The position numbers and the translations under genes were made by a program. 64,000 nt of DNA. It comes from Mycetocola spongiae (lineage in GTDB: Bacteria > Actinomycetota > Actinomycetes > Actinomycetales > Microbacteriaceae). The DNA lies in NCBI RefSeq assembly GCF_020424085.1, contig NZ_CP080203.1, positions 2,356,001 through 2,420,000 of the forward strand. Direction: 5' to 3'. The notes below the pieces were generated by a model. It made no database searches. It saw only the letters and a program-made list of their open reading frames with translations, and was not told the origin of the DNA. Below, in pieces: positions 58,058 to 64,000 of the stretch (the first letter of the stretch is position 1; every line of letters starts with the position of its first letter).

Positions 58058-58866
58058 CCACCACCACCCGCCAGGCAGCCACCGTGCGCCTGCCCCGCCT
58101 GACCTTCGGCGGACTCCTCAAATCCGAGTGGATTAAGCTGCGTTCGCTGCGCTCCACCCTGTGGTCCTATGGCCTGATGGTCCTGATCGCCGCGGGCATG
58201 GGTGTGCTGTTCTCCGCCACCTCGGAGATCTCCACTACACCCGATATGTATCAGGTCACCCCGGCCCTGGCCGTGCAGATGTCGGTGCTGATCGGCTTCA
58301 TGTTCTCGCAGCTGGTGGCCGCGGTACTGGGCGCCCTGGTGATCACCGGGGAATATTCCACGGGTATGATCCGCACCACGCTCACGGCCGCCCCCAAGCG
58401 GGTATCGGCCTATATCGCCAAGGCCGTGGTGCTTGCAGTGACCACCGCCGCGGTCAGCGTGGTGAGTGTGGCTGCCGCCTATCTCGCCTCCGCCCTGACC
58501 CTCATGGCCCGCGGCTTTGACGCGCCCCTCTTTGAGGGAGATACCCCGGCCTATATCGGGGGCGGAATCCTCTTCATCACGTGTGTCTCGATCTTTGCCC
58601 TGGGCCTCGGTGCGCTGATCCGCAGCGGTGCCGGTGCGATTGCCGGTGCACTGGGAACCCTGCTGGTGCTCCCGCTGATCTTCCAGCTGATTCCGCTGGA
58701 GTGGCTGAATGACCTGCAGCCGTACCTGTTTGGAAACCTCGGCCAGTCCCTCATGGGAACGTTCCCGAGCGATCTTGATACCGGACTAAATATCCTCTAT
58801 CTGCTGCTGTGGCCCGCGGTGGCGCTGGTGGCCGGCGGCATTGCGCTGGTCCGTCGCGACGCCTAG
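58054..58866 (+). CDS. ABC-2 type transporter permease
   Basis: A 270-residue membrane protein with six helices: a soluble start (RLTFGGLLKSEWIKLRSLRS, typical of ABC-2 permeases), helices at about residues 35-55, 72-95, 115-145, 165-185, 192-215 and 245-262, and an outer-facing segment before the last helix. It is translationally coupled to the ATPase gene. Function: export of an unknown substrate. A hairpin terminator follows at 58880-58914. Confidence 0.88.
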   Translation: MTTTTRQAATVRLPRLTFGGLLKSEWIKLRSLRSTLWSYGLMVLIAAGMGVLFSATSEISTTPDMYQVTPALAVQMSVLIGFMFSQLVAAVLGALVITGEYSTGMIRTTLTAAPKRVSAYIAKAVVLAVTTAAVSVVSVAAAYLASALTLMARGFDAPLFEGDTPAYIGGGILFITCVSIFALGLGALIRSGAGAIAGALGTLLVLPLIFQLIPLEWLNDLQPYLFGNLGQSLMGTFPSDLDTGLNILYLLLWPAVALVAGGIALVRRDA

Positions 58867-58879
58867 TCCTCGCACCGCG

Positions 58880-58914
58880 CGTCCCCCGTCTCCCCGTGGA
58901 GGCGGGGGACGTTT
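58880..58914 (+). terminator. Terminator after the ABC permease gene
   Basis: CGTCCCCCGTCTCC pairs with GGAGGCGGGGGACG around CCGT and is followed by TTT. It starts 14 bp past the stop. Confidence 0.8.
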
Positions 58915-58987
58915 GGGTTAGGCCCGTGGCGCTGGCCGCGGATAACGGTGGTGCGATATTGTGGCTCCGAGCGAAGGAGCGCCCCGC

Positions 58988-59884
58988 ATGACCTTTAACC
59001 CACAATCCGATATCAGCGGATCCCAGGTGCGCCGCGGCGGCTCGGGCCGCCGCACCGGACTCGCCATCGGCGGCGGCGGGCTGGGCATCGTCCTGATCTT
59101 TGTTATCGCGCAGTTCACGGGAGTGGATATCAGCGGTTTCCTCGGGGAACAGGACAGCACCGCGGAGAGCCCCGTGATCGAGGGGGCGTCCCTGGATGAG
59201 TGCCGCACGGGCGCCGATGCCAATGCCAGCGTGGACTGCCGCATGGCCGGCGCCGCGGTATCGCTCGAGGACTTCTGGGTGGGTGAGTTTCCCGAGATCG
59301 CCCCCGGGACCGCGTATAGCACCCCCGGTTTTGAGCTGTTTAGCGGGCGCGTGAATACCGCCTGTGGCGCCGCAAGCAGCGCGACCGGGCCGTTTTATTG
59401 CCCGGGCGATCGCACGATTTATATCGACACCACGTTTTATGATCAGCTGCGCTCGCAGTTTGGCGCGCAGGGCGGCCCGCTCAGCGAACTGTATATCGTG
59501 GCCCACGAATGGGGTCACCATATCCAAAAGCTCGAGGGCACGTTTGATAGCGTGGACCGCCGCGAGACGGGCCCGCTCTCGGGCACCGTCCGGATCGAGC
59601 TTCAGGCCGATTGCTATGCCGGGGCCTGGGTGGGGGCCGCCTCCAGCACCCGCGATAAAAACGGCGCCACCCTGCTCCAGCCGCCCACCGATGATCAGAT
59701 TCGGGACGCGCTGGATGCCGCCGCGACCGTGGGTGACGACCGCATCCAGCAGCAGGCCACGGGCGGGGTGGACCCCGAGGGCTGGACCCACGGGTCCAGC
59801 GAGCAGCGCCAGCGCTGGTTCCTCACCGGCTATCAGGGCGGCGCGACAACCTGCAATACGTTTGCGGCGGGGGGCCGGCTCTAG
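58988..59884 (+). CDS. Neutral zinc metallopeptidase (YpfJ family)
   Basis: A 298-residue membrane-anchored zinc peptidase. One helix at about residues 24-46 (GLAIGGGGLGIVLIFVIAQF) anchors it, with the catalytic domain outside. YIVAHEWGHHIQKL holds the HExxH zinc motif, and ELQADCYAGAW holds the third ligand Glu downstream, as in the YpfJ/KPN_02809 family. An Asp/Gly-rich GGVDPEGWTHGSSEQR stretch and a C-terminal Cys (TTCNTF) follow. The substrate is unknown. ATG 58988 is preceded by GCGAAGGAG. 53 bp separate it from the next gene. Confidence 0.92.
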   Translation: MTFNPQSDISGSQVRRGGSGRRTGLAIGGGGLGIVLIFVIAQFTGVDISGFLGEQDSTAESPVIEGASLDECRTGADANASVDCRMAGAAVSLEDFWVGEFPEIAPGTAYSTPGFELFSGRVNTACGAASSATGPFYCPGDRTIYIDTTFYDQLRSQFGAQGGPLSELYIVAHEWGHHIQKLEGTFDSVDRRETGPLSGTVRIELQADCYAGAWVGAASSTRDKNGATLLQPPTDDQIRDALDAAATVGDDRIQQQATGGVDPEGWTHGSSEQRQRWFLTGYQGGATTCNTFAAGGRL

Positions 59885-59937
59885 GGACACCCCGCGGCCT
59901 CTCGCCCACCCCGGCGGCCGTCCAATATGCTGGGGAA

Positions 59938-60978
59938 ATGGAAAAAAAGAGGTGGGGTCGGCGGCATCCGGTGCTGCGTGTGCTGGCCATCATCCTGGGC
60001 GTTCTGCTGGTGCTGGGCCTCGGGACCTGGGCGGCGTTTCGCTGGAGCCCGTGGCCCTCGGCCCTCGTGATCCGCTCGATGTTTGACCGCGAGGGGATGC
60101 GCGTAAACGAGGCGCTTGCGCCGCATGTTCTCGCGGACGAGATCTCCGAGCAGCTGGATATCTCCTATCTGGAGGGCGAGGATACCCGGCTCGATGTCTT
60201 CCGACCGCTCTCGGCCGAGAACGTGCCGCTGCCCACGGTGGTATGGGTGCACGGCGGGGGTTGGATCTCGGGGGATAAGGACCAGATCGCCAATTATCTG
60301 CGCATCCTCGCGGCGCGCGGCTTCACCGTGGTGGGCGTGAACTATACAATCGCCCCCGAGGCCACCTATCCCACCCCCGTGACCCAGACGATGGCGGCGC
60401 TGGACTATCTCAATACCCATGCCGAGGAGCTGGGGGTGGATGCCAATAACATCGTGCTGGCGGGGGATTCCGCGGGCTCGCAGATCTCCGCGCAGCTGGC
60501 CACGCTGATCACCAGCCCGGCCTATGCGCGCGACCTGGGCATCGCGCCCACGCTTGAACCGCGCCAGCTGGCGGCCACCGTGCTCACCTGTGGGGCCTAT
60601 GACCTGAGCCTGGCCGATGTGCCGGGCGCGTTCTCCTCGTTCCTGAAAACGGTGCTGTGGTCCTATACCGGCACCCGGGACTATGCCGATGATCCGCGCA
60701 CCGCGGGCGCCTCGGTGCTGAATTTTGTGACGGCCGATTTCCCCGCCTCGTTTATCACCGCGGGTAATGCCGATGCGCTGCTGCCGCAGTCCGAGGCGCT
60801 CGCGACCCGGCTCGATGAGCTGGGGGTGCCCGTGGACGCGCTGTTTTATGCCGCCGATCACGAACCCGCCCTCGACCACGAATATCAGTTTAATCTGGGC
60901 ACTCCCGAGGCCGATGCCGCGCTGGATCGCATCGTGGCCTTTGTGGACGCCCATACCGGCGCGCGGCTGCAAAAATGA
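59938..60978 (+). CDS. Membrane-anchored alpha/beta hydrolase
   Basis: A 346-residue hydrolase of the HSL/esterase-lipase kind. A signal anchor at about residues 12-34 (VLRVLAIILGVLLVLGLG) places the domain outside the membrane. The catalytic domain shows the oxyanion WVHGGGWISGDKDQ, NYTIAPEATYP, the nucleophile elbow LAGDSAGSQIS (Ser about residue 180), NADALLPQSE with the catalytic Asp region and ADHEPALDHEYQF with His. Likely an esterase with an unknown lipid or ester substrate. The stop overlaps the start of the DUF998-like gene (ATGA at 60975). Confidence 0.9.
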   Translation: MEKKRWGRRHPVLRVLAIILGVLLVLGLGTWAAFRWSPWPSALVIRSMFDREGMRVNEALAPHVLADEISEQLDISYLEGEDTRLDVFRPLSAENVPLPTVVWVHGGGWISGDKDQIANYLRILAARGFTVVGVNYTIAPEATYPTPVTQTMAALDYLNTHAEELGVDANNIVLAGDSAGSQISAQLATLITSPAYARDLGIAPTLEPRQLAATVLTCGAYDLSLADVPGAFSSFLKTVLWSYTGTRDYADDPRTAGASVLNFVTADFPASFITAGNADALLPQSEALATRLDELGVPVDALFYAADHEPALDHEYQFNLGTPEADAALDRIVAFVDAHTGARLQK

Positions 60979-61691
60979 CCCTCGTGAGTGGGCCCGCAAC
61001 GGCGCGGGCCTCGCGCGTTTTATTAAGCGGGCTGGGCCTGGCCGGCTCCGCGCTGGCCCTCGCCGCGCTGGCCGGAATCTGGCTGCTGCGCCTCGACCTG
61101 GATCGGGCGGTCTATGTGAGCGAGCTCGGGGGCGATGGTGCCCCGGGCGCGGAAGGCTTCCGGATCGCGCTCTTTGCGGTGGCCGGCGCGGGTGCGCTGC
61201 TGGGCAGTGCCCGGCTCTGCGCGCTGCCGCTGGATGCCGGCCCGGGCCGCCGCGCGCGCACCCTGCGGATGGGATCGCTGATCGTGGGCTGGTCGCTGCT
61301 GCTCGCCGGAATTGGCTTTGCGGTGGCCGCCGCCTATCCGTGTACCGCGGGCTGCCCGGTGCCGGGCAGCCTCGCCCATACGCCCCGCGATACCGTGCAT
61401 CTCACGGCGGCGATCGCCGGTTTTGCCCTGGTCTGCCTCGCGATGTTCTCCGAGGCGATCCTGGGGCGGGAACCGCGAGATCGCAGGATCGCGCTGGTCT
61501 CGGCGCTGTGTGTGGCGGGCATTGCCGGGATCGGTGGCCTGCTTGCGCTCTTCCACGTGGCCGTGGATCTGGGGGCCCTGTGCGAGTTCATCGCGATGTC
61601 GATCGCGATCGCGTGGTGCGCGGGTAACGGCGTGCTGGATGCTATCCGGGCAGGCTCGCATCGCGGTAGGAGCGCGGGCGGCGCGGAATAG
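60975..61691 (+). CDS. DUF998-like membrane protein
   Basis: A 238-residue protein with six predicted helices and little polar sequence between them. The CTAGCPVPGS loop and RDTVHLTAAIAGFALVCLAM segment fit the DUF998 family of unknown function. It is coupled to the alpha/beta hydrolase upstream (ATGA). Its last 50 bp overlap the 3' end of the convergent MFS gene (61642-61691). Family call is moderate. Confidence 0.7.
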   Translation: MTLVSGPATARASRVLLSGLGLAGSALALAALAGIWLLRLDLDRAVYVSELGGDGAPGAEGFRIALFAVAGAGALLGSARLCALPLDAGPGRRARTLRMGSLIVGWSLLLAGIGFAVAAAYPCTAGCPVPGSLAHTPRDTVHLTAAIAGFALVCLAMFSEAILGREPRDRRIALVSALCVAGIAGIGGLLALFHVAVDLGALCEFIAMSIAIAWCAGNGVLDAIRAGSHRGRSAGGAE

Positions 61692-63114
61692 CCAGGGTCA
61701 GGCCGAGCCCGGCAAGCGCCACGACGCCCGAGATAATAAAGCCCGCATGGAAGGCCCCCGCGCTCGGCGTGCTCACGCCATTGCTGGTGACCAGATTGGC
61801 CGCGAGCACAAGACCCATCACGGCGCTGGCGCTCGTGGAGCCGAGCGTGCGCATGACCGAGTTGACCCCGTTGGATGCGGCCGTCTCGGTGGCCGGAACG
61901 GCCCCCATGATCAGGGTGGGCATCGCTGCATAGGCAAATCCCACGCCGAAGCCCACCGCGGTCGCGGTGAGTACCGCGTGCCATACCTCGGTCATGAATC
62001 CGATGGTGAGGAAATAGCCGGCCGCGATAATAAAGATTCCCAGGCCCAGGCTCACCCGCGGCCCGGCGCGCTCAATCAGGCGCGCGGCCACCGGGGACAT
62101 GGCCCACATGATCAGCCCGCTGGGCATCATGCACAGGCTCGCGATGAGCATGCTCTGGCCCAGGCCCACCCCGGTATCGGTGGGTGATTGCAGGAGCTGG
62201 GGGAGCAGCACGGTGCTGGCAAAAAATGCGAAGCCCACCGTGATGGAGGCGAGGTTGGTGAGCAGCACGCTGCGGCGCATCGAGATGCGGATATCGATCA
62301 GGGGGCTGTTGATGCGCAGCTCGTAGATCGTCCACAACCCGATCACCAGGATGCCACCGATTCCACATCCGAGCGTAAGCGGGCTGGCCCAGCCCCACTC
62401 ATTGCCCTTGGATACCGCCAGGAGGATTCCCACCAGGCCGAGGCCCAGGCCCACCGCGCCCAGGGCATCAAAGGTGCCGGTCGCGCGCAGCGTGCTGACC
62501 GGAACAAATTTCCAGACCAGGACGATGCCGATCAGGCCCAGGAGCCCAGCCAGCACAAAAAGCAGGTGCCAGGAGAGGAACTGCGAGATCGCGGCGGCCA
62601 CGGGCAGCCCCACAGCCCCGCCGATGCCCATCGTGGCGCTCACGAGGGCCACCGCCTTGCCGAGGCGATCGGGCCCCAGCACATCGCGCAGGATGCTGAC
62701 CCCGAGCGGGACCACACCAAGCGCGGTTCCCTGGAGCGCCCGCGCGATGACGAGCGGGATCAGGGTGGAGCTAAATATGGCCAGCACGGAGCCGATCACC
62801 ATCAGGCCCAGCAGGAGCAGCACCATGCGGCGTTTGCCGTAGAGATCCCCGAGGCGGCCCGCGATCGGCGTGGCCACCGCGGCGGCCAGGAGCGTGGAGC
62901 TGAGCACCCACATTGCATCGGTGGCGGATACCCCCAGCAGGTCGGGGAGCGCGGGGATCAGCGGCGTGACAAGCGTCATCATAAACGCGGCGACGAGGCC
63001 GGTGAAGGCGAGGCTGCCGATGATGGCCCCCTCGGGGAGGGGACGGCTGAGCCGGGCGCGTTCGGCCGGGCTGAGCCAGGACTCGGGATCGGGATCGGGG
63101 GGAGTGGTGGCCAT
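61642..63114 (-). CDS. MFS transporter (DHA2-like drug exporter)
   Basis: A 490-residue transporter with about fourteen helices, the DHA2 layout. After a polar N-terminus it shows LSSTLLAAAVATPIAGRLGDLYGKRRM (motif A), ARALQGTALGVVPLGV (motif B), and GIGGAVGLPVAAAISQFLSWHLL (motif C). It probably expels toxic organic compounds by proton antiport. The MATTPPDPDPES start at 63114 is the only reasonable one. The gene upstream on this strand is the small membrane protein at 63179-63493, so they may share a transcript. Its 3' end overlaps the DUF998-like gene by 50 bp. Confidence 0.92.
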   Translation of the reverse strand: MATTPPDPDPESWLSPAERARLSRPLPEGAIIGSLAFTGLVAAFMMTLVTPLIPALPDLLGVSATDAMWVLSSTLLAAAVATPIAGRLGDLYGKRRMVLLLLGLMVIGSVLAIFSSTLIPLVIARALQGTALGVVPLGVSILRDVLGPDRLGKAVALVSATMGIGGAVGLPVAAAISQFLSWHLLFVLAGLLGLIGIVLVWKFVPVSTLRATGTFDALGAVGLGLGLVGILLAVSKGNEWGWASPLTLGCGIGGILVIGLWTIYELRINSPLIDIRISMRRSVLLTNLASITVGFAFFASTVLLPQLLQSPTDTGVGLGQSMLIASLCMMPSGLIMWAMSPVAARLIERAGPRVSLGLGIFIIAAGYFLTIGFMTEVWHAVLTATAVGFGVGFAYAAMPTLIMGAVPATETAASNGVNSVMRTLGSTSASAVMGLVLAANLVTSNGVSTPSAGAFHAGFIISGVVALAGLGLTLAIPRRPRSYRDASLPG

Positions 63115-63178
63115 GCGGGAACTGCCTTTGGGTGGGGGTCGCGGCTCACGCTGCGGCGCGGGGGAGGGGGTTGGGGGG

Positions 63179-63493
63179 TTAGTGCTCCGTGAGATAGATG
63201 CTGATCATGAGCGAGGTGAAGCCGATGAGCTGGAGAAGAACCAGATAGAGGCCCACGATGCCCCATTTGCGGCCTGCGCCGCGGTGGCGCAGGGCCAGGA
63301 ACCCCAGCACGGCGGCGGTGAGGACCATGGCGGCGAGTAAAATATTCGCGGGAAAGATCATAAAAACCACGGGGAACCAGTACAGGGTACCGAGCCCCCC
63401 GATCAGCACCAGGCCGAGGATTATCACGGGGAGTACCGCGCCGAGCAGCACGGAGAATACGCCGAGGAAAATGCCGGAGCGCTTTGAGCTCAT
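63179..63493 (-). CDS. Small three-helix membrane protein
   Basis: A 104-residue protein with three hydrophobic segments, at about residues 6-33 (GIFLGVFSVLLGAVLPVIIL), 42-67 and 78-98. No family is recognised. ATG 63493 is preceded by GAGAGGA; a longer frame up to 63550 lacks a ribosome site. It lies 64 bp upstream of the MFS gene on the same strand and could be co-transcribed with it. Confidence 0.72.
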   Translation of the reverse strand: MSSKRSGIFLGVFSVLLGAVLPVIILGLVLIGGLGTLYWFPVVFMIFPANILLAAMVLTAAVLGFLALRHRGAGRKWGIVGLYLVLLQLIGFTSLMISIYLTEH

Positions 63494-63695
63494 TGCGGTC
63501 CTCTCAAATAGAAATATGGAGGGCGCGACCAGCGCGAGCCCCGTGTCCACGTTATCGCGAATAGCCCGGGTGGGGTCCCCGGCGGCGGGGCGGCGAATCC
63601 ATAAACAGGGGATTCACGGGCGTCACCCGCCCCGGGGATAACGTCGCCGCGCCCCGGGATATTCCGCCGCGTTCCGGCGATCCGGGCCGGAAAAG

Positions 63696-63783
63696 TTATC
63701 CACAACCCCTGTGGGAAATCTTGGGGATAAACCCCCAAAACTGTGGGGTTACATGTGTGTAATTCGTTTTCTCCTGTGGATAA
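63696..63783. other. Intergenic cluster with two perfect DnaA-box sequences
   Basis: TTATCCACA at 63696-63704 and its complement TGTGGATAA at 63775-63783 are both perfect to TTATNCACA, in inverted orientation, 79 bp start to start. Weaker relatives lie between them (GGGGATAA near 63724, CTGTGGGGTTA near 63741). The 360-bp gap 63494-63853 holds no other gene. This is not the expected oriC context (no dnaA, dnaN or rpmH), so it may be a DnaA titration or regulatory site, or chance repeats. Confidence 0.5.
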
Positions 63784-63853
63784 CCCTGGGGAGAGAATCC
63801 TGTCACCGTCGAGAGGGGTACATTTGCCGCGCCTCTGCGATAGCATTGCCCGC

Positions 63854-64000
63854 GTGAGCACCCCCGAGAAAATAACGGCCCGGTTGCTCCGGGTCCAGCG
63901 GGATCTGGAGCGTGCCGAGGCGGCCGTGGCCCGGGCCCAGGAGGCCCGCCGCGAGGCGATCGATGAGGCCCGCCGGGAGGGGCTGTCCCTCACCCGGATC
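63854..64000 (+). CDS. Start of an unidentified gene, cut by the window end
   Basis: A GTG at 63854 opens a frame that runs at least 49 codons to the window edge: basic and acidic residues alternate in QRDLERAEAAVARAQEARRE, which suggests a helical or coiled-coil start, and it continues EARREGLSLTRI. The reading frame has the base composition of a coding sequence here. No family can be assigned from 49 residues. Upstream lies the DnaA-box cluster. Confidence 0.55.
   Translation, partial: MSTPEKITARLLRVQRDLERAEAAVARAQEARREAIDEARREGLSLTRI

Noticed and set aside
63696-63783. Chromosomal origin of replication
   Set aside because: Only two perfect boxes, no AT-rich unwinding region, and no dnaA, dnaN, rpmH or gyrB nearby.
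63490-63993. A 167-codon minus-strand frame across the DnaA-box region
   Set aside because: It crosses the intergenic boxes and is antisense to the gene start at 63854; composition is shadow-like.

Overview
The window is high-GC bacterial DNA, densely coding, with many ATGA/GTGA stop-start overlaps, GTG starts and short intergenic gaps. Gene content (purD next to a sterol-carrier-like gene, purM-purF, HtaA-type heme uptake, DtxR-like iron boxes, a DUF3073 protein, paired crcB genes, YcnI/CopC, a DEAD-box helicase with an Arg/Asp-rich tail) points to an actinobacterium, probably of the Microbacteriaceae. That placement is inferred from gene families. No rRNA, tRNA, CRISPR array, phage or insertion sequence was seen.

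Layout. 1-2.2 kb: start of purD (minus), a sterol-carrier-like protein and an SDR. 2.0-10.2 kb: heme uptake, with hmuTUV on the minus strand diverging from a giant HtaA-type surface protein; two DtxR-like boxes lie between them. 10.2-13.3 kb: small membrane protein, purM, purF. 13.4-17.3 kb: carboxylesterase, TetR/SDR pair with a palindromic operator, GNAT, small membrane protein. 17.3-21.1 kb: a complete siderophore ABC importer behind a third DtxR-like box. 21.4-24.3 kb: DUF3073, two fluoride channels, and a DUF4097/PadR operon behind AT-rich palindromes.

24.8-36.6 kb is the most notable locus: eleven tightly packed plus-strand genes. They encode an ABC exporter, acyltransferase, ketoreductase, ACP, dehydratase, a GNAT-headed 702-aa protein, a GcvT-like protein, a ketosynthase fused to a chain-length-factor-like half, a phosphopantetheinyl transferase and a MocR regulator. 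The set matches the cyl locus of group B Streptococcus (cylA, B, D, G, acpC, Z, E, F, I, K), which makes the ornithine-rhamno-polyene granadaene, the hemolytic orange-red pigment also known from propionibacteria. The glycosyltransferase cylJ is not seen. An RND exporter follows. The predicted product is a long polyene acyl chain joined to an amino acid and exported to the envelope.

40-64 kb is mostly housekeeping and accessory: DedA, monooxygenase-like protein, GlsB, DEAD-box helicase, HNH nuclease, an ECF importer (S, fused A-A, T), YcnI/CopC copper proteins, RecQ, ZapE, an acyl-CoA oxidase-like enzyme, an ABC-2 exporter, zinc metallopeptidase, alpha/beta hydrolase, DUF998-like protein and MFS exporter. 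It ends in an intergenic stretch with two perfect DnaA boxes and the start of an unidentified gene.
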